From JAPOXK01 sp965220315 (lineage in GTDB: Bacteria; Chloroflexota; Dehalococcoidia; Bin125), in NCBI GenBank assembly GCA_965220315.1, contig CBDCPP010000001.1:1426001-1490000 (forward strand): DNA of 64,000 nt, in the 5' to 3' direction. Both the position numbers and the translations under genes were made by a program. Under the pieces are notes generated by a model. That model was not told the DNA's origin. It did no database searches and worked only from the letters and a program-made list of their open reading frames with translations. This document shows positions 29,141 to 38,387 of this stretch, in pieces (position 1 is the stretch's first letter; each line of letters starts with the position of its first letter).

Positions 29141-31603
29141 ATGAGCAAGATCCTCGATGCCTTGATTGCGCTCGTCACGATCCGGCCACGCGTCACCCTC
29201 GCCGTGCTCCTCGCCATCACCATCCTGCTCGCGAGCGGCGTGGCGCTGCGCGCGCCGCAGGCCGACACGTCGACCTTTCTCCCTGAAGACGGCGACGTGG
29301 CCGTGGCCTTGTCGAAGATCGAGGAACGGTTCGGAGACGCCGCGCAAAGCGCGCCGACCACGCTGCTGTTTCGTGGAGATTCCCTCACGCCGGCGGGACT
29401 CGATCAGATCGATCGGGTAATCGAACACGTGATCACGGATGCACGGATCGCCGGCGTGCTGGCCCAAAGCGGCGCGGTGGTTGCACCCACGCAGGTCTTC
29501 GCCCAGGTGCTCGGGCGAGACGACTTCGCCAATCTCTCCCAACAGGCGATTGACGGCGCCCTCGATCAGATCACGCAGAGCGACGAATGGGCGGCCGCGC
29601 GCGCGCTGCTCGCGGCGCTGATCGGCAGCGACACCGATGGGACGCCGGTCGCGATCGCGACCGTGCGCCTGCATAGCTCCGGCGACGCCGAGCGGCTGGC
29701 GCAGGCGGAGCTCGCGATTCACGAACTAGTGGAGGACGTCGACGGGCCGCTCCTGGCGCGCAGCCTGTCGCCGGCCACCATCGCCGAGGAGAGCGCCCGG
29801 GCGACGGGCTCCACCATGGTCCGGCTCATGGGAGTGGCGCTCATAGTGATCGCGGTGGTGACCTTCCTCTTTACGCGCTCGCCGAGCGATCTATCGCTGA
29901 CGATGTTAAGTCTCATCGTCACCATCATCTGGATCTTGGGCGCCCAGGGCTGGCTGGGACCGCGCGCCCTGGGGGTGATCGGTCCCCCGAACGCGCTCAC
30001 CAGCATGGTGCCGGTCATGTTGATCGGCTTGGCCGTCGACTATGCCATCCAAACGGTGGCGCTCTACCGCGAGCAGCGCCACGGCGGGCAGGCTGTGGCG
30101 GCCGCGATCCGGCAAGGCCTGCGCCGAGTGTTCATCCCACTGACGCTCGCAGCCGGGACCACGATCGCCGGCTTCCTCACCAACCTCGCCTCGCCGATCG
30201 CGGCGAACGGCGACTTCGGCGTCACGGCAGGCTTGGGCGTGGCATTCGGGCTGATCGTGATGTTGACGCTGATCCCGTCCGGGCGGGCGCTGATCGATCG
30301 GCGGCAGGAACGTCAAGACCGGCTGCCGCCGGCGCGACTGATCGCGAACGCGCTCCCGGGCATCAGCGGCGCGGCGGCGGCGATCGGGCGCGAACTGGCT
30401 CACCGACCGACTCCCTATCTGGCCGTCGTGGCCGCCGTCACGGTGTTGTTGGGCCTTGCGGCGACGCAGCTCGACTCGACCTTCCACCGGCAAGAGCTGT
30501 TGCCCGTGGGAGGCGACGCGCGCGCCGACTTAGAAACCCTCGATCGCGCCTTCGGCGGTGCGACCGAAGACGTCACGGTGTTGATCGAGGCGGAGGTGAC
30601 GCAAGCCCGCACGATCCTCAACCTGCTCGACTTCACCGACGCCTTCCGGGACGACCTGCGGCGCCCGCGGGGGGTGGACGGCGACATCCAAGCGTCCCTG
30701 GCTCTGATCGTGTTGGACTGGATTACCAACGACGGAACGCCCGAGGACCGCTACGACCCAGAGCTGGCGGCGCTCTTCGAGCGAGCATCCGTCGGCGTGC
30801 GGGTCGACCCGGTGCTGGCCCAGACATTCCTCGAGCGGCTGACGGCCAAGGACCCGGAGGCGGTTGCTCGCGTGCTCGTCAACGATCCGGATGGGATCGA
30901 CACGCTGCTGATTCGATTCCGTGCGCGCGCCAGCGATCAGGAACACACCGCCGCCATGCTGGACGACATCAACGGTCTCTGGTTCGGCAAGGACGATGGA
31001 TTCACGGCGACATCGCGCAGCATCGTGGGCCTGGAAATCGCCAACACCATTACCCAGAGTCAAGCGCTGTCGGTCCTGACGACCCTCGCCGTCGCCCTGA
31101 TCATCCTCGTCCTTTTCTTCTGGGTGACCCAGGGACAGCCGGCGCTGGGCGTGATCGCCGTGGCGCCCGTCGCGCTGGTGCTGGTCTGGGTACTCGGCAC
31201 GATGGCGCTCTTGGGGATCTCGTACAACGTCGTGACCGCCCTCATCACCGCGCTCTCGATCGGCGTGGGCGTCGACTACACCATCCATGTCATTCACCGC
31301 TACAAGGAGGAATACGCGGCCTCGCGAGCGCCCGACGTGGCGGCCAGCCGCACCCTGGCGACGACGGGCTCGGCGCTGATCGGCTCGGCGCTGACCACGG
31401 CGCTCGGATTTGGGGTCTTGGTGTTCTCGCCGCTCACCCCCTTCCAGCAGTTCGGCTTGCTCACGGCGATTACGATCGCCTACGCCCTGATCGCCGCCGT
31501 GCTCGTCGTGCCCCCAGCGATGATCGTCTGGGGGGCGTACCAGAATCTGCGACTGCGGGCCGCCGTGGAGCGGGCAAGGACACAGCTCGGCGATGAAACG
31601 TAG
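29141..31603 (+). CDS. MMPL/RND-type hydrophobe transporter
   Basis: About 820 residues with the RND-like layout: helix 1, a large extracytoplasmic loop, five helices, then the same again. Each half has the characteristic Asp in the fourth helix (LAVDYAIQTVALYRE and GVGVDYTIHVIHRYKEE) used for proton coupling. It is predicted to export lipids or hydrophobic compounds. I use the ATG at 29141 (MSKILDALIALV); an in-frame GTG at 29039 adds 34 residues. It stands alone, with no membrane-fusion partner, as expected for MMPL and hopanoid-type exporters. Confidence 0.85.
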   Translation: MSKILDALIALVTIRPRVTLAVLLAITILLASGVALRAPQADTSTFLPEDGDVAVALSKIEERFGDAAQSAPTTLLFRGDSLTPAGLDQIDRVIEHVITDARIAGVLAQSGAVVAPTQVFAQVLGRDDFANLSQQAIDGALDQITQSDEWAAARALLAALIGSDTDGTPVAIATVRLHSSGDAERLAQAELAIHELVEDVDGPLLARSLSPATIAEESARATGSTMVRLMGVALIVIAVVTFLFTRSPSDLSLTMLSLIVTIIWILGAQGWLGPRALGVIGPPNALTSMVPVMLIGLAVDYAIQTVALYREQRHGGQAVAAAIRQGLRRVFIPLTLAAGTTIAGFLTNLASPIAANGDFGVTAGLGVAFGLIVMLTLIPSGRALIDRRQERQDRLPPARLIANALPGISGAAAAIGRELAHRPTPYLAVVAAVTVLLGLAATQLDSTFHRQELLPVGGDARADLETLDRAFGGATEDVTVLIEAEVTQARTILNLLDFTDAFRDDLRRPRGVDGDIQASLALIVLDWITNDGTPEDRYDPELAALFERASVGVRVDPVLAQTFLERLTAKDPEAVARVLVNDPDGIDTLLIRFRARASDQEHTAAMLDDINGLWFGKDDGFTATSRSIVGLEIANTITQSQALSVLTTLAVALIILVLFFWVTQGQPALGVIAVAPVALVLVWVLGTMALLGISYNVVTALITALSIGVGVDYTIHVIHRYKEEYAASRAPDVAASRTLATTGSALIGSALTTALGFGVLVFSPLTPFQQFGLLTAITIAYALIAAVLVVPPAMIVWGAYQNLRLRAAVERARTQLGDET

Positions 31604-31700
31604 GTCATCGGGGCAGCGGTTCGTCGAGGCGAACCCGCACCGCACGATCGACGGGGCGCGCTACCAGATCGACCGTAACCTCAGTAAGCGAGCCGGTTAG
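31593..31700 (+). pseudogene. 3' fragment of a SANT-like protein gene
   Basis: The frame from 31593 to 31700 encodes FVEANPHRTIDGARYQID followed by RNLSKRAG and a stop, nearly identical to the C-terminal 26 residues of the protein at 42674-43111 and similar to that at 49103-49687. Only the last helix of the domain survives, so it is a remnant left by recombination. It overlaps the end of the MMPL gene in another frame. Confidence 0.7.
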
Positions 31701-31850
31701 ACAGACCGTCGCTCACAGGTAAAGCGCAGACTACGAAACCGGGGCGCTCGGCGCGAAGACGAAGGCAGCCCACCCCCGAGGCCATGACCATGTACGAGCG
31801 CTGGCGTATCGACGATCTCACCTGCACGCTAGTCGAGGACTAGCCCACGA

Positions 31851-32594
31851 TCACGGACGATCCTCGAACCGCTGAATGATGGTGCCGACGAACGGTTGAT
31901 CCATCGAATCAACTTGGGAACGCCACTCAAGAAGGTACTCTTTGAAACCTAGCGAGGATTTAGGGAAGCGGCGGATTGCATTCCATCCGGAAGGGTCACT
32001 CTCGAAGAGCGGCAAGAGTTCACCTGCCACGATTCCGTTCTTCTCTCGTTGGTAACGGTCTTGTCGCAGCACATCCTCTTGCGATGTCAGCCAGTCCGAT
32101 AGGGTCACCCCAGGAGGCAATTGGTGTTCCGGGCGTTGGAGACGCTCTTCGGCATAGCTGGAAAGTGACACTGAGTAGTCAGCCCACTGCTGGTAGGGAG
32201 GTGCGGTAGGCCATGTCTCAGCCATGCGACGAAGCGTGAAAAGTGAAGCCAACTCGCAGATCGTCTCGTGGAACCAATTGTTTGGGTTTGACTTGAGGCG
32301 CTCGTGGCCGCTTACAACATGGCAGAGCTCATGTGAGAATTGATATGAGAACTTTGCCCAAAGTCTATTGCGGGCTGAAAGCCAAATGACGATTGGGTCC
32401 GCTGGAGAAAGGCGATCTAGGGTTCTTGGATGATGGATGTTTTCCGGTGATGGGACGACGCAAATGGTCTCTTGCACCGGAAGCCTCAGCGGCTGGCATA
32501 GATGCCGTGCTACGTCCTCTAGTACCGCCTTAACGTCAACAGCCTGACAGTCGCCCCAACCCTCTAGCGCTAAGGAAATCTTAAGTCCAGACAC
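31851..32594 (-). CDS. Putative zinc metallopeptidase-like protein (HExxH)
   Basis: 247 residues. A single HExxH zinc site is visible (SHELCHVVSGHE, near residue 88) with a later acidic helix (HETICELASLF) that can supply the third ligand. This arrangement resembles ImmA/IrrE-like and other small gluzincin-type peptidases. There is no signal peptide or membrane segment, so it is probably cytoplasmic. It lies between the degenerate tRNA-like element and tRNA-Gln together with one hypothetical gene. Substrate unknown. Confidence 0.65.
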   Translation of the reverse strand: MSGLKISLALEGWGDCQAVDVKAVLEDVARHLCQPLRLPVQETICVVPSPENIHHPRTLDRLSPADPIVIWLSARNRLWAKFSYQFSHELCHVVSGHERLKSNPNNWFHETICELASLFTLRRMAETWPTAPPYQQWADYSVSLSSYAEERLQRPEHQLPPGVTLSDWLTSQEDVLRQDRYQREKNGIVAGELLPLFESDPSGWNAIRRFPKSSLGFKEYLLEWRSQVDSMDQPFVGTIIQRFEDRP

Positions 32595-32610
32595 CCATCA
32601 CTTCTCCGGC

Positions 32611-33075
32611 TCAAACCACACTGACAAGGGCTACGACGGCAGAGATGACGGTCGCGACCACTACGATTCCAGCTACGATCGTAGCCAACAGCTCCAAGTG
32701 AGTCGGGAAGCCCATGTTCAGCCGCCATGCCACGCGGTCGGCGGTCGCACCAGAGGCGAAGGTTCGCAAGTCCTTCTCCATGGCCTGGGCCTGAGCTTCT
32801 GGTACAGCAAATCGTTCGAGCCAGCGTCCGCACTGACAGCACTCCCAGTACCAGGAGTTCCTGTATATGCCTGATCCCCTCTTGCTGCGCCTAATCGTGT
32901 AGAGGTCGCCTTGCTTGATTACGCGATAGTCAAACTCGCTGCGGCGGACCCATTTCCGTAGGCGGAGGTTCCATCCCTCCCTGTCGGCCTTGCCATCGCA
33001 GCACATGCCGAGCGTCGAGGAAGTCCTGCCCTGCTCCATCTTCACTTTCTTCCACGCGGTTCTCATACAAGTCAC
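32611..33075 (-). CDS. Hypothetical protein with C-terminal membrane helix
   Basis: 154 residues: a basic N-terminal half with a Cys-rich knot (WECCQCGRWLERF), then one hydrophobic helix at the very end (LLATIVAGIVVVATVISAVV), the layout of a tail-anchored protein. No family recognised. It ends 17 nt upstream of the peptidase-like gene on the same strand, so the pair is probably one transcript. Confidence 0.55.
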   Translation of the reverse strand: MTCMRTAWKKVKMEQGRTSSTLGMCCDGKADREGWNLRLRKWVRRSEFDYRVIKQGDLYTIRRSKRGSGIYRNSWYWECCQCGRWLERFAVPEAQAQAMEKDLRTFASGATADRVAWRLNMGFPTHLELLATIVAGIVVVATVISAVVALVSVV

Positions 33076-33187
33076 CCAACGCGCCTTCCGATCACAGTGC
33101 TCTGCGGAAGGGCGAATTTAGTGGACCGTCAGTGGACCGCGACCCATCTCAATGTAGTCGTTATGTAGTTCCCTATCTGGAGAAGTG

Positions 33188-33261
33188 TGGCTGGGGATGG
33201 AGGATTCGAACCCCCGTTAACTGATCCAGAGTCAGTCGTCCTACCACTAGACGAATCCCCA
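33188..33261 (-). tRNA. tRNA-Gln (anticodon CTG)
   Basis: Acceptor TGGGGAT with ATCCCCA, discriminator G, encoded CCA. Anticodon stem ACTGA/TCAGT with loop CTCTGGA gives CTG. T arm GGGGG-TTCGAAT-CCTCC. Its 3' half is repeated 4.3 kb away in the degenerate element at 28871-28927. Confidence 0.95.
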
Positions 33262-33410
33262 GGGGACTAAAACGCTAGCAAAGTCGCACAAGCGCGGCAA
33301 TGGAGGCGTCAACGCCAACCCACAGTCCCCCGCGCGCCGCCGGCGGCGATTTCGTCACCTTGCGACGACACGGCAGCGGGAAAAGACCGGCTGCGGATTT
33401 GGGTGTCGAT

Positions 33411-34421
33411 CTAGCCCTCTAAGATCCGCACCGCGCTCAGGAAAGCCTGCTTGGTCTCGTTGGGGGCGAGCGGCATGGGATAGATCACGGGGCGCTGCAG
33501 CCCGGCCTCGCGGTATTCCTGCACGCGGGCGCGGCAATGATCCAAATCCCCGACGAGACCCACCTGGTCGACGATCTCATCGGCCACAGCGTCCACCGCG
33601 GCGGCCTGATCGCCCCCGCGCCAGATCGCGGCGACGCGGTCGACGTTGTCGGTGAAGCCGCTTGCCCGCAGGAGGTTCGCGTAGAGCGGGAGCTCGCCCG
33701 CGTACCAAGCGAGCTGGCGCTTGATCAGGCGCCGGCCCCTCTCGCGCGTCTCCGCATCCGAGGCAACGACCGTCCAGAGATAGGCGCCCACCTCGATCGC
33801 GGCCGGGTCGCGCCCTGCCTCGCGCGCGCCTTCGGCGATCCAGCCGACGTTGGCGCGCACGCGACCGGGCGTGACGCAGGTGTGCAGCGTCCCGTCGGCC
33901 AGCATGCCGGCACGGCGCGCCGACGCTTCGACGAAGGGCGAGTGAATGATGGGAATGTGAGAGCGATGGAACCGGACCCAGGGTTTGTAATCAAGCGAGA
34001 AGATCTCACCGCGGTAGGACAGCTCGCCCTCGCGCAGCAACTGGCGGGTGATCTCCGTGTACTCGCGCAGCCGCCGGGCCGGGCGTTCATAGGCAAAGCC
34101 GCCAAATTGGTCCTCGACGATGCTGCGGTGGCCGATCCCGAGACCGAGCAAGGCGCGCCCTTTGGAGATGGTGTCGAGCGAGGCCGCCCCGAGCGCCATG
34201 GCGACGGGAGCACGGTTGTAGATGATCGCCACGCCCGGAGCGAGCTTGATCCGATCCGTCGCGACCGCACACGCGGAGAGAACGGCGAAGACGTCGCCGC
34301 TAGCGTAGTCGGACATCCAGAGGGACTCAAAGCCGGCTGCGTCCGCAGCGCGGGCGCACTCCAGCGTGTCCTCGATGGCGAGGGAATCCGTGTCCGGGAA
34401 CTTGATACCGAGAGCGGGCAT
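33411..34421 (-). CDS. LLM-class (luciferase-like, F420- or flavin-dependent) oxidoreductase
   Basis: 336 residues. The TIM-barrel luciferase-like pattern is clear: GFESLWMSDY near the N-terminus, LAPGVAIIYNRAPVAMA, LGLGIGH, and a C-terminal substrate loop. F420 dependence is typical of these proteins in actinobacteria and Chloroflexota but is not proven. I start at the ATG at 34421 preceded by GAGGAG; a longer frame to 34526 has no support. Next on the same strand upstream is a broken EamA transporter. Confidence 0.85.
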   Translation of the reverse strand: MPALGIKFPDTDSLAIEDTLECARAADAAGFESLWMSDYASGDVFAVLSACAVATDRIKLAPGVAIIYNRAPVAMALGAASLDTISKGRALLGLGIGHRSIVEDQFGGFAYERPARRLREYTEITRQLLREGELSYRGEIFSLDYKPWVRFHRSHIPIIHSPFVEASARRAGMLADGTLHTCVTPGRVRANVGWIAEGAREAGRDPAAIEVGAYLWTVVASDAETRERGRRLIKRQLAWYAGELPLYANLLRASGFTDNVDRVAAIWRGGDQAAAVDAVADEIVDQVGLVGDLDHCRARVQEYREAGLQRPVIYPMPLAPNETKQAFLSAVRILEG

Positions 34422-34461
34422 AGGGGGACTCCTCGAGCGCGGGCGCGTGGCCTCAAAAAGC

Positions 34462-35921
34462 TTAGACGAGCAGCGCCACTCCGCCGACCGCGATGGCGGC
34501 GCCGACGATGCCCCAGACGGTAACACGCTCCTTGAGAAAGATGACGCCGAGAGGCAGCGCGAAGATCGTCGACATCGCGAAGAGGACCGCGGTGGGGCCG
34601 GCGCCGACCCGCTGCACGGCGAACACCACCAGAATCGTACCGAGCCCAGCGGTCATCGCCCCCGTGAGGCCGATCAGGGAGACAGTGCCCGGCGTGACAC
34701 CGCTTCCGAAAACGCGACCGCGCCGCACCAGCAAAAACACGACGACGCTCGTCGCCACCGCGGGCGTCAGTTGGGCCGTGGCCACCGCGGCCGCATCGAT
34801 GCCCGGCGCCAGCGCGCGCAAGATCGTGGTTCCCGTCGCCCAGAGGATGGCGGTCACGACGCCAACGACAACACCCGCGAGGATCCGAGACAGAACAAGC
34901 GACGTGCCGGGAATGCGGACGGAGGCCGGTGCCGTCGCGGCGCCAGCTCTGGAGCGAACGGGGCCGGCATGAGCCAGTTCATCGGATCCGGCAGGTTGAG
35001 GCGTGCGGGCTTCGCCTACGAACACGGGGGCGGAGCGCAGCGCGCGCAGGATCGTGGTTCCTGTCACCCAGAGGATGGCGGTCACGACGCCAACGACAAC
35101 ACCCGCGAGGAGCCGAGGCAGAGCAAACGGCGTACCGGGAATGCGGACGGAGGCCGGTGCCGCCGCGGCGCCAGCTCTGGAGCGAACGGGCCGGCGCGCG
35201 CCCGCTCATCGGATCCGGCAGGTTGGGGCGCGCGGCCTCCATCCGGGAGCGCGGCGGAGCGCAGCGCGCGCAGGATCGTAGTTCCTGTCACCCAGAGGAT
35301 GGCGGCCACGACGCCAACGACAACACTCCCGAGGAGCCGAGGCAGAGCAAGCGACGTGCCGGGAATGCGGACGGAGGCCGGTGCCGCCGGGGCGCCAGCT
35401 CTGGGGCGAACGGAGCCAGCGCGCGCCCACTCATCGGATCCGGCAAGTTGGGGCGCGCGGCCTTCGCCTACGAATGCGGGGGTGGGACGCAGCGCGCGGC
35501 CTCGGAACGTGACAATGATCACCCCGGCCACGATCAAGATCCCGCCCCCCGCCGCCTGCCAGCTGACGGTTTCATCCAAGAAAATGACGGGCATGACGAA
35601 AGCGGCGAGACTGAACATACCAATGACCAGCGTGTAGCCGCGGGTGAGACCGAGGAACGAGAGAGTCAGCGCGTAGCCGGGCTCGGCCAGTGTGTAGCCG
35701 GCCAAGGCGCCCAGAAAGAGTTGCCACATGGTGTCAAAGCTCATGCGCCAGAGGTCATCTTGGGCGCCCAGGATGAACAGCGCCGGCCAGATGAAGGCGG
35801 TCGCGAAGACCAGGCGCACCGTGGCGACGGAGAGGAAATCGATCCGACTGAGCCTGGACGTGATGAACGTGGTCGTACAGGCCCAAACGACCGCGTCCGC
35901 GAGAATCGCGGCAACACCCAT
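34462..35921 (-). pseudogene. EamA/DMT-family transporter with internal repeats and a frameshift
   Basis: The N-terminal half (from 35921, MGVAAILADAVVWACTTTF) and C-terminal half (ending at 34462, GVIFLKERVTVWGIVGAAIA) are the two EamA domains of a drug/metabolite transporter. Between them a 76-residue unit (linker plus helix VVVGVVTAILWATGTTILRA) is present three times. The middle copy has lost one base in a G run (35188-35190), moving the frame and ending the first half at 35082. Adding one base gives a single frame of about 486 residues, against about 300 for normal members. Either a pseudogene, a phase-variable gene, or an assembly error. Confidence 0.75.
34823..35499. repeat. Three tandem copies of a ~226-bp coding repeat
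   Basis: Copies begin near 34823, 35051 and 35275 (offsets 228 and 224 bp). All share the segments ATCGTGGTTCC-type start, GACGCCAACGACAACA, GGGAATGCGGACGGAGGCCG and CATCGGATCCGGCA on the plus strand, with substitutions and small indels. The 228-bp offset preserves frame, the 224-bp one does not. They lie wholly inside the EamA transporter gene. Confidence 0.85.
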
Positions 35922-36451
35922 CGGCTAGCAGCCCTGCAAGTGGTGCTGGGGGTGCTGCATGCTTGCCTCAAGCACCGCCACCGCTAGGAAGCGCTGCGAC
36001 TCTGGCTGCGTCCGGAACACATTGCCCTGGCGGACCAGACTCGACCGTGGGCAGTCCCACGTTCTGGAGTTCGTGGTCACCCTATCGGCTCGGAGCTGGA
36101 AGATCCTGAACGTGTCGGTGCACCGCGCTGGTGCGGATTCCCTAAAGGTGGAGCGAACGGGGCAACTTGAGCACGAACTCCTGCAACCCCGGCAACTATA
36201 CCCGGATGCAGGGGAGTGGCCACTGAGGAACTCGTGTCTCGTGGATAGTGGCGCAGTCCTTTGCTGTCCCCGACGAAGGGCGCTCCGGATTCGGATGCTC
36301 GTGGCACGGAGTAACAAATCTAGGGGCAGGCAGCCAACCGACGGTCGCGAGCCTGTCTCAAGGAGTGCGAGTCGCCCGTTGCACCAGTCTATGGGAGCCT
36401 CGCAGGAGCGAGATATCCGGCGCGGTCCCCGCACGCGAAAGTCAGGGTCGA
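35922..36451. other. 530 bp without a recognisable gene
   Basis: Open frames exist on both strands but none has family motifs, a plausible ribosome site or gene-like codon pattern. The upstream extension of the ABC permease frame (to 36248) is not needed for that protein. The promoter of the ABC operon presumably lies here. Confidence 0.5.
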
Positions 36452-37540
36452 GTGCTCGCATTCACCGAGATCAGGCGCCGCAAGCTGCAGTTCGGATTCG
36501 TGACCGGCGTTGTTGCGCTGATCGCCTACCTGATCCTCATGGTCACGGGTCTGGGGCTGGGGCTGAACCAGCAGGCCGGAACAGCCCTGCTGAACCTCAA
36601 CGGCGACTACCTCGCCTATGCCAGAAACTCGAACCTCTCAGTCATCCGCTCTCGCCTAACGGACCGCGACGTCGCCGAGATCCAGGCGGCCCCCGGGGTT
36701 GAGCACGCCACGCCGCTGGGCTACGTCGCGGTGGTTGTTGCGTACGCTCCCGAGACCAGCGACACCGCTGCGGTCCTCGGCGTGATCCCGGGCTCGTTCG
36801 CCGAACCCGAGGTCATCGAGGGCAGGTCTATTGGCAGGCCAAATGAGATCCTCATCGATAGGACATGGGCGCGTCTCGCGGGGACGCGTGTCGGCGATTC
36901 TCTGGCTCTACCTGCCGGCTTCGACACACGAGATTTCACGGTGACCGGGATCGTCGACCAGGGCTTCTTCTTCCAGCCCGCGATGTACATCGACCTCTCC
37001 GCGTGGCAGGAGATCGTTTTCCAGGGCGACCTGGCCCAGCAGCCGGCCGCGAGCGTCGTGCTGCTGCAGGGACAGCAGCTTGATGGCAGGAGCGGCGCGG
37101 AATGGCGGACCGTCACGAAGCAGGCCGGCTTCGAGAACATTGAGGGCGTGCGGGCTCAGCAGTCGACGGTCAACGCGCTCCACTACATGGGGCTGCTGAT
37201 CGGCGCGATGGTGATCGGCGTCTTTTTCTACGTCATCACTCTCCAGAAGACGGCCCTGCTTGGAATCCTCAAGGCGATCGGAGCCTCCGGTACTTATCTC
37301 GTTATCCAGGGCCTGCTGCAAGTGCTCGTCGTGTCCGTCGTGGGAGTCGGACTTGCGGTCGGCCTCGCCCTGCTGACGGAGGCAGTAGTCCTGTCATCGG
37401 ACGCCATTCCAATCCGATTCACCTCGGGAGCCATCGCCACGGCGTCGATCTCGGTGGTCGTGTCGGGCTTGGTAGGCGCTGCCCTGTCGGCCCGGCAAGT
37501 GGCCTCCATCGATCCCATCATCGCGATGCAGCAGCAATAG
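36452..37540 (+). CDS. ABC transporter permease, FtsX/MacB type
   Basis: 362 residues from the GTG at 36452. The layout is the classic FtsX/MacB-like half: one N-terminal helix (LQFGFVTGVVALIAYLILMV), a periplasmic MacB-type domain (RLTDRDVAEIQAAPGVEHA and IDRTWARLAGTRVGDSLALP), then three C-terminal helices. No RNA or DNA motifs are present. It is 9 nt upstream of its ATPase partner. Such transporters export peptides, lipids or drive lipoprotein/cell-wall processes. Substrate unknown. Confidence 0.82.
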   Translation: MLAFTEIRRRKLQFGFVTGVVALIAYLILMVTGLGLGLNQQAGTALLNLNGDYLAYARNSNLSVIRSRLTDRDVAEIQAAPGVEHATPLGYVAVVVAYAPETSDTAAVLGVIPGSFAEPEVIEGRSIGRPNEILIDRTWARLAGTRVGDSLALPAGFDTRDFTVTGIVDQGFFFQPAMYIDLSAWQEIVFQGDLAQQPAASVVLLQGQQLDGRSGAEWRTVTKQAGFENIEGVRAQQSTVNALHYMGLLIGAMVIGVFFYVITLQKTALLGILKAIGASGTYLVIQGLLQVLVVSVVGVGLAVGLALLTEAVVLSSDAIPIRFTSGAIATASISVVVSGLVGAALSARQVASIDPIIAMQQQ

Positions 37541-37549
37541 AGGCTCGGT

Positions 37550-38236
37550 ATGACCATCCTTCAGCTTCGCGATGTCACGAAGTCCTTCGGTGAAGGGCTA
37601 CAGCGTGTCGACGCGGTGCGGGAGGTCACCCTTGCTGTGGAGCGTGGCGAGGGGGTTGCGTTGGCCGGTCCGTCCGGCTCCGGCAAGTCCACACTGCTCG
37701 CGTTGATCGGGGCTCTGCTCACTCCCACAGCGGGCGAGATTACCGTCGACGGGGATGACATCACGCGCTACGGCACCGGGGCGCGGACCCGTTATCGGCG
37801 TGACCAGGTCGGATTTGTCTTCCAGGGCAGCAATATGGTGCCGTTCCTCACGGCGCGCGAGAATCTGCTCCTTGTTGGCGAATTCGGTGGGATCGACCGA
37901 TCCACGCTACGCCGGAGGGCCGACGATCTCTTGGAAAAACTCGATCTGGCCAGGGTCTGCGACCAGATCGCCACCCGTCTCTCGGGGGGCGAGCGCCAGC
38001 GTGTCGCGATCGCCCGGGCACTCATGCGCGATCCCGCTCTGCTCCTCGTCGATGAGCCCACTGCGAGTCTGAACCTGGAACTTGGAATCCGTGTCGTCGA
38101 CGCACTGTTGAACGAAGTGCACGTCCGCAACAAGGCTTGCATCATGGTTACACACGACGACCGCATGGCGCAGCGCGCGGACCGCCTCGTCGAGATCCGA
38201 GATGGCCGGGTGCTTTCGGGCTACACCTCCCGCTAG
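37550..38236 (+). CDS. ABC transporter ATP-binding protein, LolD/MacB type
   Basis: 228 residues. Walker A GPSGSGKST starts at residue 40, Q-loop FVFQGSNMVPFLTA, signature LSGGERQR at 144-151, Walker B LLLVDEPT ending at 171. In MacB-like ATPases DEPTAxLD is usual; here it is DEPTASLNLE, with Asn replacing the D-loop Asp. It forms a two-gene operon with the permease. Confidence 0.9.
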   Translation: MTILQLRDVTKSFGEGLQRVDAVREVTLAVERGEGVALAGPSGSGKSTLLALIGALLTPTAGEITVDGDDITRYGTGARTRYRRDQVGFVFQGSNMVPFLTARENLLLVGEFGGIDRSTLRRRADDLLEKLDLARVCDQIATRLSGGERQRVAIARALMRDPALLLVDEPTASLNLELGIRVVDALLNEVHVRNKACIMVTHDDRMAQRADRLVEIRDGRVLSGYTSR

Positions 38237-38387
38237 GGGCCGATATTTTCCAGGAGCGAGCGCCTGCACCATGCAGGTGCCCGAACGGCGGAGACACCCA
38301 GACACAACTCCATGGTGATGGCCGTGGGGACGCCAGCGCAGGATAGCCCCCGCTCCATCCGCTCTCGCTATACCTATATGCCTCGCT

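Noticed and set aside
30530..31645. 371-residue minus-strand ORF
   Set aside because: Antisense shadow of the MMPL gene. Low-complexity Arg/Asp/His composition.
34823..35499. CRISPR-like array
   Set aside because: Three long repeats of about 226 bp without spacers, entirely coding.
35925..36461. 178-residue minus-strand ORF in the gene-free region
   Set aside because: No motif, no ribosome site, Arg/Ser-rich composition typical of shadow frames.
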